This document shows, one piece after another, positions 10,722-27,886 of a stretch of DNA of 64,000 bases. Position 1 is the stretch's first letter. Each line of letters starts with the position of its first letter. The notes below the pieces were generated by a model. The model ran no database searches and was not told the DNA's origin. It saw only the letters and a list, made by a program, of their open reading frames with translations. The DNA comes from Kocuria rhizophila DC2201 (GTDB taxonomy: Bacteria > Actinomycetota > Actinomycetes > Actinomycetales > Micrococcaceae). The stretch lies in NCBI RefSeq assembly GCF_000010285.1, contig NC_010617.1, positions 1,736,001 through 1,800,000 of the forward strand, read 5' to 3'. A program made the translations under genes and the position numbers.

Positions 10722-11933
10722 ATGCGTTTGAGATCCCTCTCCCGAAACCTGCTCGTGCGGGTGCTCCTGGCCATCGTCCTGGGCAGTGCCCTCGGGCTCG
10801 TGCTCCCCGACTGGCTCGCCCGCGTGTTCCTCACGTTCAACGGCATCTTCAGCCAGTTCCTCGGCTTCCTGATCCCCCTCATCATCGTGGGCCTGGTCAC
10901 GCCGGCCATCGCGGACCTGGGGCGAGGTGCCGGCAAGTGGCTCGCGGTCACCGCGGCGGTGGCGTACGGCTCCACGGTGTTCGCGGGTCTGCTGGCCTTC
11001 GCCGTGGCCACCACCAGCTACCCGTGGCTGCTGGGGGACAAGACCGCAGTGAACGGGCTGGAGAACCCGGAGGACCACGCGCTCGGGGGCTACTTCGAGA
11101 TCACCATGCCGCCGGTCTTCGACGTCATGACGGCGCTCGTCCTGGCGTTCTGCCTGGGCGTGGGAATCACCTTCGTGCGCGGCACCACACTGCACTCCGG
11201 GTTCGCGGAGCTGCGCACCATCGTCATGCGCACCGTGGAGAAGGTCATCATCCCTCTGCTGCCGCTGTACATCTTCGGAATGTTCATGAGCCTGACCATG
11301 AACGGGCAGATCGCGGTGGTGATCACCACGTTCCTGCGCGTCGTGGTTCTGGCGTTCATCATGACCGTGGTCATCCTGCTCATCCAGTACTGCATCGCGG
11401 GTGCGGTCACCCGCGCCAATCCCCTGGTAATGCTCAAGAACATGCTCCCGGCCTACGCCACGGCGCTGGGCACGGCGTCGTCGGCGGCGACCATCCCCGT
11501 GACCCTGGCGTGCGCCCGCCGCAACGGTGTGGACGAACGGGTGGCCGGATTCACCATCCCGCTGTGCGCCACCATCCACCTGTCCGGCTCCACGATGAAG
11601 ATCGTGCTGTTCTCCACGGCCATCATGACCATCTCCGGAATGCCCATCGACCCGTGGCAGTACATCGGGTTCATCTTCCTGCTGGGCGTGACCATGGTGG
11701 CCGCCCCGGGTGTTCCCGGGGGCGCCATCATGGCCGCGGTGGCGATCCTCCAGTCGCAGCTCGGCTTCGACGAGACCGCCGTGGGCCTGATGATCGCCAC
11801 GTACGTGGCCATCGACTCCTTCGGAACGGCCTGTAACGTGACCGGCGACGGTGCCATCGCCGCCATCATGGACAAGCTCCTGCGGGGCAAGAACGGCCGG
11901 CTGCGCAACGCCCCCGCCGCCCCCGCACGCTAG
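10722..11933 (+). CDS. Sodium:dicarboxylate/amino acid symporter (SDF/DAACS family)
   Basis: 403-residue integral membrane transporter. Hydrophobic segments start at residue 11 (LLVRVLLAIVLGSALGLVLP) and continue through about eight spans. Family signatures are the serine-rich hairpin GTASSAATIPVTLACA and the second re-entrant region VPGGAIMAAVAIL plus FGTACNVTGDGAIAAI in the sodium/substrate site. Likely imports a C4-dicarboxylate or an amino acid such as serine/threonine or glutamate; substrate not assignable. ATG at 10722 has GGAG only 1 base upstream, so the in-frame TTG at 10728 (spacing 7) or a leaderless start after the GATAAT at 10711 may be used. The only rightward gene between 1 and 28 kb, flanked by the rRNA operon. 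Confidence 0.9.
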   Translation: MRLRSLSRNLLVRVLLAIVLGSALGLVLPDWLARVFLTFNGIFSQFLGFLIPLIIVGLVTPAIADLGRGAGKWLAVTAAVAYGSTVFAGLLAFAVATTSYPWLLGDKTAVNGLENPEDHALGGYFEITMPPVFDVMTALVLAFCLGVGITFVRGTTLHSGFAELRTIVMRTVEKVIIPLLPLYIFGMFMSLTMNGQIAVVITTFLRVVVLAFIMTVVILLIQYCIAGAVTRANPLVMLKNMLPAYATALGTASSAATIPVTLACARRNGVDERVAGFTIPLCATIHLSGSTMKIVLFSTAIMTISGMPIDPWQYIGFIFLLGVTMVAAPGVPGGAIMAAVAILQSQLGFDETAVGLMIATYVAIDSFGTACNVTGDGAIAAIMDKLLRGKNGRLRNAPAAPAR

Positions 11934-11972
11934 AAGGAAAGAAACCCCGTCACCACGGGGGACACTTCGTAG

Positions 11973-11998
11973 CGGCGCGTCACCACGGTGGCGCGCCG
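11973..11998 (+). terminator. Hairpin downstream of the symporter gene
   Basis: Inverted repeat CGGCGCG/CGCGCCG with an inner CACC/GGTG extension, 40 bases after the symporter stop. A smaller hairpin CCCCGT-CACC-ACGGGG lies at 11945-11960. No U-tract follows, as is common for GC-rich actinobacterial terminators. Function inferred from position. Confidence 0.55.
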
Positions 11999-12474
11999 CA
12001 GTCATGTCTGGATCAGGGTCGACAGCAAGACAGCCCCACGGACTCACCGGCGCAGACCACGACGGTCGCTCTCCCGACGCGGGGCAGATAGCGGGAGGGC
12101 GTCGCACAGGCCGAGACGTACCGAACACAGCGCCGCAAGGACCGGGGCCGCCCCAGGCAGCGCCAGAGAGGCCTGGGGCACATCCACCAGTGCCGGACAG
12201 ACCAGGAGCCACAGGGCAGGGTGAGAGAGCAAGAGATAGCCGTCCGCCGCCTGCCGCGCGTCGCCTGCGGATATGAGTCCCCGGTTAGGAATCCCGGATT
12301 AAAAGCCTCCGACCACGGGGCTCCCCTTGTGAGCACCCAGTTGTGAGCAGCCAGCTAGTGGCCACGAGACCGCCCCCACCCGGTATGAGACCACCACGCC
12401 GACGGGGCGGGGGGATGTGCCCTCTGCCGGCGGTGCCCGCCAGCAGGCGGCATAGACCGCGTGTTAAATGCGGG
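11999..12474. other. Non-coding stretch between symporter and rRNA operon
   Basis: About 475 bases with no convincing gene. Open frames here (for example 12013-12336 minus) are rich in Arg, Cys and Trp and have no start context, so they look like chance frames of GC-rich DNA. The stretch contains a perfect-but-one tandem 14-mer (12327-12354) and a G/C-rich imperfect inverted region at 12363-12450. It probably separates the convergent transcripts of the symporter and rrn operon. Confidence 0.5.
12327..12354. repeat. Tandem 14-mer pair
   Basis: TTGTGAGCACCCAG followed directly by TTGTGAGCAGCCAG, one mismatch, in the non-coding stretch downstream of the rRNA operon. No function seen. Confidence 0.6.
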
Positions 12475-12504
12475 GAGGCCCCACACCGTACGGTGTGGGG
12501 CCTC
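12475..12504 (-). terminator. rRNA operon terminator
   Basis: A perfect 30-base palindrome whose arms contain GGCCCCACACCG and CGGTGTGGGGCC, lying about 17 bases beyond the 3' end of 5S rRNA in the direction of transcription. On the transcribed side it is followed by CCCCGCATTTAA, so the U-tract is weak. Symmetry means it could also stop rightward transcription from the symporter. Confidence 0.8.
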
Positions 12505-12521
12505 AACCCTGTTCACAATAA

Positions 12522-12640
12522 TTCCGGCGGTGACTTACTCTCCCACACCCTACCGAGTGCAGTACCATCAGCGCTGTGGGTCTTAGCTACCGGGTTCGGG
12601 ATGGGACCGGGCGTTTCCCCCACGCTATAACCACCGGAAA
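12522..12640 (-). rRNA. rrf: 5S ribosomal RNA
   Basis: The minus strand reads a typical actinobacterial 5S: it begins near TTCCGGTGGTTATAGCG, contains CGCCCGGTCCCATCCCGAAC and GATGGTACTGCACTCGGTAG, and ends near GTCACCGCCGGAAT. Terminal helix TTCCGGTGGT / CACCGCCGGAA closes the molecule. Ends are placed by this helix, so they may be off by a few bases. Last gene of the leftward rrn operon. Confidence 0.95.
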
Positions 12641-12747
12641 CCTGCACCACCCCACAACCCGGGGGCGGAAACCTGGTTCCCGTGCCTACCACGGGTCAAA
12701 CCTGTATTCCTCTGTCAACCACACACCCACACCCCGTCCGGGGTGGG

Positions 12748-12785
12748 GGTTGTTGGTGGTCAACCACATAGTGAACGCGAACACC
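12748..12785 (-). other. 3' arm of the 23S pre-rRNA processing stem
   Basis: This 38-base stretch pairs with 15999-16036 on the other side of 23S rRNA: 32 Watson-Crick pairs, 4 G-U pairs and 2 mismatches. It lies 26 bases beyond the 23S 3' end. A long helix bracketing the mature RNA is the expected RNase III substrate. Confidence 0.8.
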
Positions 12786-12810
12786 ACTCTCTTGATGACA
12801 GATCGTGTGT

Positions 12811-15933
<3,123 letters not shown>

Positions 15934-15998
15934 GCCACACAACACAAATAAATCATCAAAGAACACACCACACACCCTTCCAGGTGCGCGGCGTCAAA

Positions 15999-16036
15999 GA
16001 TGCTCGCGTCCACTATGTAGTTGACAAACAACAACC
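15999..16036 (-). other. 5' arm of the 23S pre-rRNA processing stem
   Basis: In the 16S-23S spacer, minus strand GGTTGTTGTTTGTCAACTAC then ATAGTGGACGCGAGCATC. It pairs with 12748-12785. All four non-identical positions inside the main helix keep pairing through G-U wobble, which argues for selection on structure. The core TTTGTCAACT resembles the actinobacterial rRNA antitermination box A region and is repeated in the rrn leader. Confidence 0.8.
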
Positions 16037-17836
<1,800 letters not shown>

Positions 17837-17974
17837 AAATTCAACAGAAACCACCCACCACACCTCAGCGCGGCCGGTAGGATCCCAGCTGACACCCAAC
17901 ACCCCCAGGAAACGGGAAAACACCTGAAAAGGCATCGGGCCATCAACCAAAAAATAAAACTTTGGTATCAACAA

Positions 17975-18012
17975 ACTAGACACACTATTGAGTTGACAAA
18001 CAACACACCACA
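17975..18012 (-). promoter_or_regulatory. rrn leader antitermination-like motif
   Basis: The minus strand reads GTTGTTTGTCAACTCAATAG then TGTGTCTAG. The core is repeated in the 16S-23S spacer (GTTGTTTGTCAACTACATAG). Streptomyces and mycobacterial rrn leaders have TTTGAGAACTCAATAGTGTG at the same place, where it serves as the Nus-factor antitermination signal; the role here is by analogy. Confidence 0.65.
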
Positions 18013-18104
18013 ACGCGGCTCCCCAACACGAGGATCACCACGATCGGTTCAGTTTACGTTGCTCGCAATCGGACCGTTCCGGTCCCTTCCGAAGCAACTT
18101 GAAT

Positions 18105-18134
18105 AGCTTATCGCCGGTCTGTTCGGCGTGTCAA
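18105..18134 (-). promoter_or_regulatory. rRNA operon promoter
   Basis: Minus-strand -35 TTGACA (18134-18129), spacer of 18, -10 TAAGCT (18110-18105), about 270 bases upstream of mature 16S. The same TAAGCT at 18-base spacing occurs at the lexA promoter in this window. Additional upstream promoters are likely for an rrn operon but none is as clear. Confidence 0.65.
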
Positions 18135-18284
18135 CTTGACTTCTCAAGGTGAACGACCTGCCTGCGGGCAAGCCAGGCAACCGTAGCATGAACAAGGTCC
18201 GAATTCCTCGGGCTGATCTTTGCCGGTCACCCCCGCAGCCCTGGTTCCTGTCCGGTCCCTGGCCGCGGCGACTCGGAATACATT

Positions 18285-18331
18285 ACACACGAGCCGGGAC
18301 CGGCGCAAAGCGTCGGTCCCGGCTCGTGTGT
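18285..18331 (-). terminator. tyrS terminator
   Basis: An 18-bp perfect stem, ACACACGAGCCGGGACCG with its complement at 18314-18331, around an 11-base loop, 92 bases downstream of the tyrS stop. It is the strongest hairpin in the window and insulates tyrS from the rrn promoter region. After it the transcribed strand reads GTAATGTATTCC, a weak U-tract. Confidence 0.85.
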
Positions 18332-18422
18332 GGGGGCTGCAGGCCGCTGGCCGGCGCCCCCGATGTCGCTCGCGCGCGCCGGCACCGGCGCGAACCGCGC
18401 CCGCCAGGGGTTCGCGCCCGCT

Positions 18423-19733
18423 TCAGTCCGTGAAGGTCACCGCAGCGAGGTTCTTCTTGCCGCGCCGCAGCAGCGCGAACCGTCCGTGCAGGAGGTCCCC
18501 GGGGCTCACCACGGCGTCCTCCCCCTGCACCTTGCGGTTGTTCAGCGACACGCCGCCTTCCTTGAGGGTTCGGCGGGCCGCGGACTTCGAGTCGGACAGC
18601 CCCGTGGCGACCAGCAGGTCCACCACGGCGTGCTGCGTTCCCCCGGGCACCGTGGCGCCGGGCAGGGCCTCGGCGACGGCGGCGAGGGTGGACGCGTCGA
18701 GGTCCTCGAACGACCCCCGGCCGAACACGGCGGCCGATGCCTCAACGGCCTGCTGCGTGGCCTGCTCCCCGTGGACCAGTGTGTTCACGTCCGCAGCCAG
18801 GACGCGCTGGGCCTCCCGGCGGTGCGGTTCCTCGCGGGTGAGACGCTCCAGCTCGGCGATCTCCTCCCGGGTGCGGAACGTGAACACCTTGAGGCGGTCC
18901 GCGACGTCCGCGTCCGCCGTGTTGAGCCAGAACTGGTAGAACGCGTAGGGCGAGGTCAGCTCGGGGTCCAGCCAGATGGCGTTGCCCTCCGACTTGCCGA
19001 ACTTGGTGCCGTCCGAGTTGGTGATCAGCGGCGTGCCGATGGCGTGCACCGCGGCCCCCTCGGTCTTGCGCACGAGGTCAGTGCCGGACGTGAGGTTGCC
19101 CCACTGGTCCGAGCCGCCGGTCTGAAGCACGCAGTCGTACTGGCGGTAGAGGTTGAGGAAGTCCAGTCCCTGCAGGATCTGGTAGCTGAACTCGGTGTAG
19201 GAGATGCCCTCCTCCGAGTTCAGGCGCTTGGCCACGATGTCCTTCTTGATCATGGTTCCCACGCGGAAGTTCTTGCCGATGTCCCGCAGGAAGTCGATGG
19301 CCGAGAGCTGCGACGTCCAGTCCAGGTTGTTGACCATCCGCGCCGGGTTGGCCCCCTCGAAGGACAGGAACCGCTGCACCTGTTCCCGCAGCATGTCCAC
19401 CCACTGCGCCACGGTCTCGCGCGAGTTCAGGATCCGCTCGGAGGTCTGCCGGGGGTCGCCGATCAGACCGGTGGAGCCTCCCACCAGACCGATGGGGTGG
19501 TGCCCGGCGAGCTGAAGCCGGCGCAGCAGCAGCAGCTGGACCAGGTGCCCCAGGTGCAGGGACGAGGCGGTGGGGTCGAAGCCGCAGTAGTAGGTGATGG
19601 GCTCACCGTCCAGCGCCTCCTGGAGGGCCTGCGGATCCGTGGAGATTTGGATCAGACCCCGCCAGTTGAGCTCCTCCCACAGGGACGAGAAGGAGGGGTC
19701 GTTGTGCTGCGTGCTGAGATCGGTGGTTGACAC
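18423..19733 (-). CDS. tyrS: Tyrosyl-tRNA synthetase
   Basis: Class I aminoacyl-tRNA synthetase charging tRNA-Tyr. Seen: the HIGH-type motif SSLHLGHLVQ, tyrosine-pocket YCGFDPTAS, QTGGSDQWGNLTSG, the KMSKS-type motif GTKFGKSEGN, and a C-terminal S4 domain (LVATGLSDSKSAARRTLKEG). 436 residues from the GTG at 19733; a TTG at 19742 would add three residues and only 4 bases would then separate it from helD. GGAG lies 3 bases from the GTG, which is tight, so the start is uncertain. No T-box leader is seen, as expected in actinobacteria. A strong terminator follows. Confidence 0.96.
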   Translation of the reverse strand: MSTTDLSTQHNDPSFSSLWEELNWRGLIQISTDPQALQEALDGEPITYYCGFDPTASSLHLGHLVQLLLLRRLQLAGHHPIGLVGGSTGLIGDPRQTSERILNSRETVAQWVDMLREQVQRFLSFEGANPARMVNNLDWTSQLSAIDFLRDIGKNFRVGTMIKKDIVAKRLNSEEGISYTEFSYQILQGLDFLNLYRQYDCVLQTGGSDQWGNLTSGTDLVRKTEGAAVHAIGTPLITNSDGTKFGKSEGNAIWLDPELTSPYAFYQFWLNTADADVADRLKVFTFRTREEIAELERLTREEPHRREAQRVLAADVNTLVHGEQATQQAVEASAAVFGRGSFEDLDASTLAAVAEALPGATVPGGTQHAVVDLLVATGLSDSKSAARRTLKEGGVSLNNRKVQGEDAVVSPGDLLHGRFALLRRGKKNLAAVTFTD

Positions 19734-19746
19734 GCGCTCCAATTTA

Positions 19747-22032
19747 TCAGGACACCGCGCCGTCGCCGCCGGTTCCCGGCTCGATCCCCGAGGGCATCCC
19801 GTGAGCGCCCACGAGGTACAGCCGCTGGGTGGGCCGCGTCATGGCCACGTACAGGTTCCCGGCCCCACCGGCGGGGTCCGAGGCGATCTCGCGGGGCTCC
19901 ACGACCACCACGGAGTCAAACTCGAGGCCCTTGGCGTCCCACGGGGTGAGGACCATGATCCGGCGGTCCAGGCTGCGCATCCCGGCCGCGACCAGGCCCG
20001 GGAACTCGCGTTCCAGGGCGCTGCCGACGGCGCCGATGAGCGGGCCCGGGCAGACGACGCCCACGAGCCCCCCGCTGAGTGCGTCCAGCTCCGAGCGCAC
20101 GCACGCGAGCACCTGCCGCGTGACCTCTCCCTCGTCCGCGGCGTCCACCAGCACGGGCGGCTCGCCGTCGCGCACCGCGGCGGGGTCGGACACGGTGAGT
20201 CCCGCGGCCCGCGCCACCCGCGCAGCGGCGTCGGCGATCGGCTGCGGGGTGCGGTAGTTGACGGTGAGCTCCTCCAGGTCGAAGCGCTCCCCCACGAACG
20301 GTTCGAGGGCGCCCGCCCAGGTGCGCGCGGCCGCGGCGTTGCCGGCCTGGGCGATGTCCCCGACCACGGTGAAGGACTTCAGGGGGCAGCGGCGCATGAG
20401 CACGCGCCACTGCATGGGCGAGAGCTCCTGCGCCTCGTCCACGACCACGTGCCCGTACGCCCACGTGCGGTCCGACGACGCCGCCTCGGCCGCCGTCATG
20501 CGGCGCGGCGCCTCGGCGTTGAACGCCGTGAGCTGCTCGACCGTGACCACACCCTGGGCGCCGATGTCCTCGAAGCCCTCCGCCATGGCCTCGAGCGCCT
20601 TCTGCGCGGACTCCTGGGACTTGCGCTCCTCGAGCGAGCTGTCCCCGCGCACCGTGATGCCGGCCGACTCGAAGTCGCCGAGGTGCTCGGCGGCCTCGTC
20701 GAGCAGCGGGACGTCCGCGACCGTGAGGGGTGCGTCCGCCGGGCGCAGCAGCCGCGCGACCTGCGCGTCGTCCAGCTCGGGGGCCGCGGAGCGCAGGTAG
20801 TGCTCCTTGCTGAACAGCTGTGCGACCAGCTGCTGTGGCGTCAGGGGGAGCCACAGCAGGTTGAGCGCCACACGCACCTCGCGGGACTGGCGCAGGTCCT
20901 CCCTGAGGTAGGAGCGATCCATCGTGGAGCCGGCCTTCTCGTTGAGCTCGTCCCCCAGCTTCTGCGCGAGCTCCTTGATGACGATCTTCACGAAGGTCTC
21001 ACGGGCCTCGTTGTGCGGCTTGCCCGTGGCGCGGGCGCGCTCACGGGCCCGGCGCACGAGCGAGCGGGAGAGCTTGACCCGGTGCCCGTCCACCGTGAGC
21101 CACTGGGCGCGGGGCGGGACCTTCTGACGGTCCGCCACCGCCCGGGCGACGACGTCCGCCATGTGCAGCCCGGCCTTCCAGCGCGCGACCCACGGGTCCG
21201 CCTCGACCGTGCCGTGCACGCCGGGGTAGAGGTCCGCGAGGGAGGACATGATCACGCCCGTCTCCCCCAGTGCGGGCAGCACGCGCTCGATGTACCACAG
21301 GAACGAGGAAGAGGGGCCCACGATGAGCACGCCGGACTTGGCGAGCCGCTCGCGGTACTCGTAGAGCAGGAAGGCAGCGCGGTGCAGGGCCACGGCGGTC
21401 TTGCCGGTGCCGGGCCCGCCCTGCACCACCCGCACGCCGGACAGCGGGGCCCGGATGATCCGGTCCTGCTCGGCCTGGATGGTGGCCACGATGTCGCTCA
21501 TGCGCCCGGTGCGCTCGGAGTTCAGGGCGGCGATCAGCGCGCCCTCGCCGTGCACGACGTCCTCGTCCGCCACGCGCTCGGGGTCGAGGACGTCGTCCTC
21601 GAGGGCGGTGACCTCCCGCCCGTCCATGATCAGGTGGCGCCGACGCACGAGGTCCATGGGGGTGGCCGCCGTGGCCTGGTAGAACGCCCCCGCCTCGCGG
21701 GCCCGCCAGTCCAGCACGAGACGGCGGTGGTCCTCCGTGGCCAGACCGAGCCGGCCCACGTAGTGGCGTTCGCCCTCGGTGGTGTCCAGGCGCCCGAAGA
21801 CCAGGCGCTCGTCCACGGCGTTGAGCTGCGCGAGCCGGTCTTCGTAGTGGGTGGCGAACGCGTCCCGCTCGGAGCGTGCCTGGTGCCCGCCGCCGTAGCT
21901 GGTGCTCCGCACGCGCCGCAGCTCGCGTTCGTTCTGCTCCCGCAGCTCGTCGAGGCGGGCGTAGGCCGATGCGACGTACCTGCGCTCCTGTTCGAGTTGC
22001 CGGGACACTCCCACGGTTGCGGAATCCTCCAC
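19747..22032 (-). CDS. helD: HelD-like RNA polymerase-associated ATPase (UvrD/Rep superfamily)
   Basis: 761-residue superfamily 1 ATPase resembling actinobacterial (class II) HelD/HelR, which binds RNA polymerase, releases it from nucleic acid and can confer rifampicin tolerance. A charged N-terminal coiled coil (ERRYVASAYARLDELREQNE) would enter the secondary channel. Walker A is VQGGPGTGKTAVALHR, Walker B VVVDEAQELSPMQWR, and motif VI is AMTRPTQRLYLVG. The long central insertion with LARs such as LADLYPGVHG fits the family. Start chosen at GTG 22032 because GAGGTGA lies 6 bases upstream; a GTG at 22050 is possible. tyrS follows within 13 bases, so they may share a transcript, and the rrn operon is next downstream. 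Confidence 0.85.
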   Translation of the reverse strand: MEDSATVGVSRQLEQERRYVASAYARLDELREQNERELRRVRSTSYGGGHQARSERDAFATHYEDRLAQLNAVDERLVFGRLDTTEGERHYVGRLGLATEDHRRLVLDWRAREAGAFYQATAATPMDLVRRRHLIMDGREVTALEDDVLDPERVADEDVVHGEGALIAALNSERTGRMSDIVATIQAEQDRIIRAPLSGVRVVQGGPGTGKTAVALHRAAFLLYEYRERLAKSGVLIVGPSSSFLWYIERVLPALGETGVIMSSLADLYPGVHGTVEADPWVARWKAGLHMADVVARAVADRQKVPPRAQWLTVDGHRVKLSRSLVRRARERARATGKPHNEARETFVKIVIKELAQKLGDELNEKAGSTMDRSYLREDLRQSREVRVALNLLWLPLTPQQLVAQLFSKEHYLRSAAPELDDAQVARLLRPADAPLTVADVPLLDEAAEHLGDFESAGITVRGDSSLEERKSQESAQKALEAMAEGFEDIGAQGVVTVEQLTAFNAEAPRRMTAAEAASSDRTWAYGHVVVDEAQELSPMQWRVLMRRCPLKSFTVVGDIAQAGNAAAARTWAGALEPFVGERFDLEELTVNYRTPQPIADAAARVARAAGLTVSDPAAVRDGEPPVLVDAADEGEVTRQVLACVRSELDALSGGLVGVVCPGPLIGAVGSALEREFPGLVAAGMRSLDRRIMVLTPWDAKGLEFDSVVVVEPREIASDPAGGAGNLYVAMTRPTQRLYLVGAHGMPSGIEPGTGGDGAVS

Positions 22033-22120
22033 GCAGTTCACCTCACGCACACAGCCGGAAACGCCGGTTCCTCGACCGGCGAGCGACCATCCTACCGCCC
22101 GGTCGCAGCCGCGGTGCCGC

Positions 22121-22648
22121 TCACACGCGCAGCAGCGCGCGCACGCGGTGCCCGCCCAGCTGGGCGCGCCCGCGCAGGGCGGTGAGCTCCATGATCACGC
22201 CGAAACCGGCCACGTTGTACCCGCCGCGCGTGAGCAGGGACGCCGCCGCGCCGAGCGTGCCGCCGGTGGCGAGGACGTCGTCGAGGACGAGCACGCGCGA
22301 ACCCCGCGGGGCGTCGTCGGTGTGGATCTCCAGGGTGCCCGTGCCGTACTCGAGGGCGTAGGACTGGGAGATGGTCTCCCGGGGCAGCTTGCCCTCCTTG
22401 CGCACCGGGATGATGCCCGCCCCGGAGGCGTAGGCCACGGCGGCGGCGATCATGAAGCCGCGGGCCTCCACGCCGGCCACGCAGTCGTACTGCCCGGCGA
22501 ACGCGTCCACGAGGGCGTCCACGGTGCGGTGGAACCCGGGCCCGTCCGCGAACAGCGGCGTGAGGTCGCGGAAGAGCACCCCCGGTTCGGGGTGGTCCGG
22601 GATCTTCGCGCACAACCGGTCGATCATCTGCTCCACGGATTCAGTCAC
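22121..22648 (-). CDS. apt: Adenine phosphoribosyltransferase
   Basis: Salvages adenine to AMP using PRPP. 175 residues, standard length. The PRPP-binding motif RVLVLDDVLATGGT is near residue 125, and the N-terminal IPDHPEPGVLFRDLTPLFAD and VEARGFMIAAAVAY are typical of Apt. Start at GTG 22648 fits the conserved N-terminus; only a weak GGGCGG precedes it, and a longer open frame upstream carries no family sequence. Lies between the glycosylase gene and helD, same strand. Confidence 0.92.
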   Translation of the reverse strand: MTESVEQMIDRLCAKIPDHPEPGVLFRDLTPLFADGPGFHRTVDALVDAFAGQYDCVAGVEARGFMIAAAVAYASGAGIIPVRKEGKLPRETISQSYALEYGTGTLEIHTDDAPRGSRVLVLDDVLATGGTLGAAASLLTRGGYNVAGFGVIMELTALRGRAQLGGHRVRALLRV

Positions 22649-22683
22649 CCGCCCATGGTAGCGGCGCGGCACCCCGACCCGGC

Positions 22684-26250
<3,567 letters not shown>

Positions 26251-26310
26251 GGTGCTTCCCTCCACAACTGCTCTACGACGCTGACTGCGCGGGAGTGCCC
26301 CGCGGCTCAT

Positions 26311-26346
26311 GCATGACTATACACAGCAATCAGTATTTATGCATCG
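26311..26346 (-). promoter_or_regulatory. Tandem arginine operator and promoter of argG
   Basis: Plus strand GCATGACTATACACAGCAAT then CAGTATTTATGCATCG. Two half-palindromic ARG-box-like elements on one face of about 36 bases. The argC copy at 34928-34963 matches 28 of 36 positions with identical spacing. On the transcribed strand the box contains TATAGT (26321-26316), a good -10, so ArgR binding would occlude RNA polymerase. The stop codon of the acyl-CoA ligase (26337-26339) lies inside the operator. Confidence 0.8.
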
Positions 26347-27851
26347 AGGGTCAGTTCGCGCTTGAGGATCTTGCCCGTGGGGCCCTTGGGCAGCTCGTCC
26401 GTGACGCGGTAGATCCGGGGGTACTTGTACTTGGCCACCCGTTCCTGGACGAACGCGTCCAGCTCCTGCGTGAGCGCCTCGCGGCCCTTCGACTCGAGGA
26501 CCCCGGACTCGAAGACCACCACGGCGCCGACCTCCTCGCCGTGCTTCTCGCTCGGGACACCCACCACCGCGGCCTCCACCACGCCGGGGAACTGGTAGAT
26601 GGCCTCCTCCACCTCGCGGGGGTACACGTTGTAGCCGCCGCGCAGGATCATGTCCTTCTTGCGGTCCACGATGAAGAACGCGCCGTCCTCGTCCTCGCGG
26701 GCCATGTCACCGGTGTGGAACCAGCCGCCGCGCATGGCGCCCTCGGTGGCCTCGGGCTTGTTCCAGTAGCCCTTCATCACGTACTGCCCGCGCACCACGA
26801 GCTCGCCGACCTCGTTGGTGGGGACCTGCTGGTCGTCCCCGTCCACCACGCGCAGCTCGGCGCCGCGCACGGCCGTGCCGATCGAGCCGGGCTTGCGCTC
26901 GTTGCCCGGCTGGTTGAAGCACACCACCGGCGAGGTCTCCGACAGCCCGTAGCCCTCGAACACGGTGGTGCCGAAGACCTTCTCGAACTTGGCCATGACC
27001 TCCACGGGCATGGGGGAACCGCCGGAGACGCCGGCGCGCAGGTCCACGCCCTCGACGGCCTGCGGATCCTGGTTCGCCTGGTGCAGCAGGGCCACGTACA
27101 TGGTGGGGACCCCCGCGAAGATCGTGACGCCGTCGCGGCGCAGGATCTCCAGGGCCTTGCCCGGGTGGAAGCGGGGCAGCAGGGTCACGGCCGCGCCGCT
27201 GCAGATCACGCCGTTGAGCGCCACGGTCTGGCCGAACACGTGGAAGAAGGGCAACCCGCCGAACATCACGTCCCCGTGGTGCAGGTTGAACACCTCACCG
27301 GCGACCTCGGCGTTGGTGAGCAGGTTGTGGTGGGTCAGCTCCGCACCCTTGGGGCGCCCGGTGGTCCCGGACGTGTAGAGCAGCACCGCCGTGTCCGAGT
27401 CCTGGCGCTCCACGACGTCGCGGTCGGGATCCACGCCCTGGAGACGCTCCACCGTGCCGCGGGCGCTGATGGGCAGCACGTTGAGGCCCTCGATCTCCTC
27501 GGCCGCCTTCTGGCTGGCCTCGGCCATGTCCTCCCACGCAAGCACGAAGGAGCACCCGGAGTCCTGGAAGTGGTAGCTCAGCTCACGGGGCGTGAGCAGG
27601 GGGTTGAGCGGAACCACGATGCCGCCGGCGCGCAGGATCGCGTAGTACAGCACGGCCATGTGGGGCACGTTGGGCAGCACCAGGGCCACGCGGTCCCCCG
27701 GGCGGATGCCGTTGGCCTTGAGCAGTGCCGCCCCGCGGGCGGAGAGCTCGTCCAGCTGCCCGTAGCTCATGTGCAGCTCGTCGAGGATGATCGCGGGATC
27801 GGACGTGTACTGAGCGGCCGAGGTGGTGAGCAGGGTGGCCAGATTGGTCAT
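26337..27851 (-). CDS. Long-chain fatty-acid--CoA ligase (AMP-binding)
   Basis: 504-residue ANL-family adenylate-forming enzyme. Seen: P-loop LLYTSGTTGRPKGAELTH, the GYGLSETSP motif, GWFHTGDMAR, the hinge DRKKDMILRGGYNVYP and the C-terminal catalytic Lys in PKGPTGKILKRE. Most likely activates medium or long-chain fatty acids for beta-oxidation; chain length is not readable. ATG at 27851 follows GGAGG. It has its own candidate promoter with an inverted repeat (27887-27916). The gene interrupts the arginine genes between argG and argF/argR without pathway link. Confidence 0.9.
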   Translation of the reverse strand: MTNLATLLTTSAAQYTSDPAIILDELHMSYGQLDELSARGAALLKANGIRPGDRVALVLPNVPHMAVLYYAILRAGGIVVPLNPLLTPRELSYHFQDSGCSFVLAWEDMAEASQKAAEEIEGLNVLPISARGTVERLQGVDPDRDVVERQDSDTAVLLYTSGTTGRPKGAELTHHNLLTNAEVAGEVFNLHHGDVMFGGLPFFHVFGQTVALNGVICSGAAVTLLPRFHPGKALEILRRDGVTIFAGVPTMYVALLHQANQDPQAVEGVDLRAGVSGGSPMPVEVMAKFEKVFGTTVFEGYGLSETSPVVCFNQPGNERKPGSIGTAVRGAELRVVDGDDQQVPTNEVGELVVRGQYVMKGYWNKPEATEGAMRGGWFHTGDMAREDEDGAFFIVDRKKDMILRGGYNVYPREVEEAIYQFPGVVEAAVVGVPSEKHGEEVGAVVVFESGVLESKGREALTQELDAFVQERVAKYKYPRIYRVTDELPKGPTGKILKRELTLDA

Positions 27852-27886
27852 GGATCCTCCAGAAGACAGTGTGAGTTCTAACACGT

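Noticed and set aside
12013-12336. 107-codon minus-strand frame between the symporter and 5S rRNA
   Set aside because: Rich in Arg, Cys and Trp, no ribosome-binding site, no family resemblance, poor third-position GC pattern.
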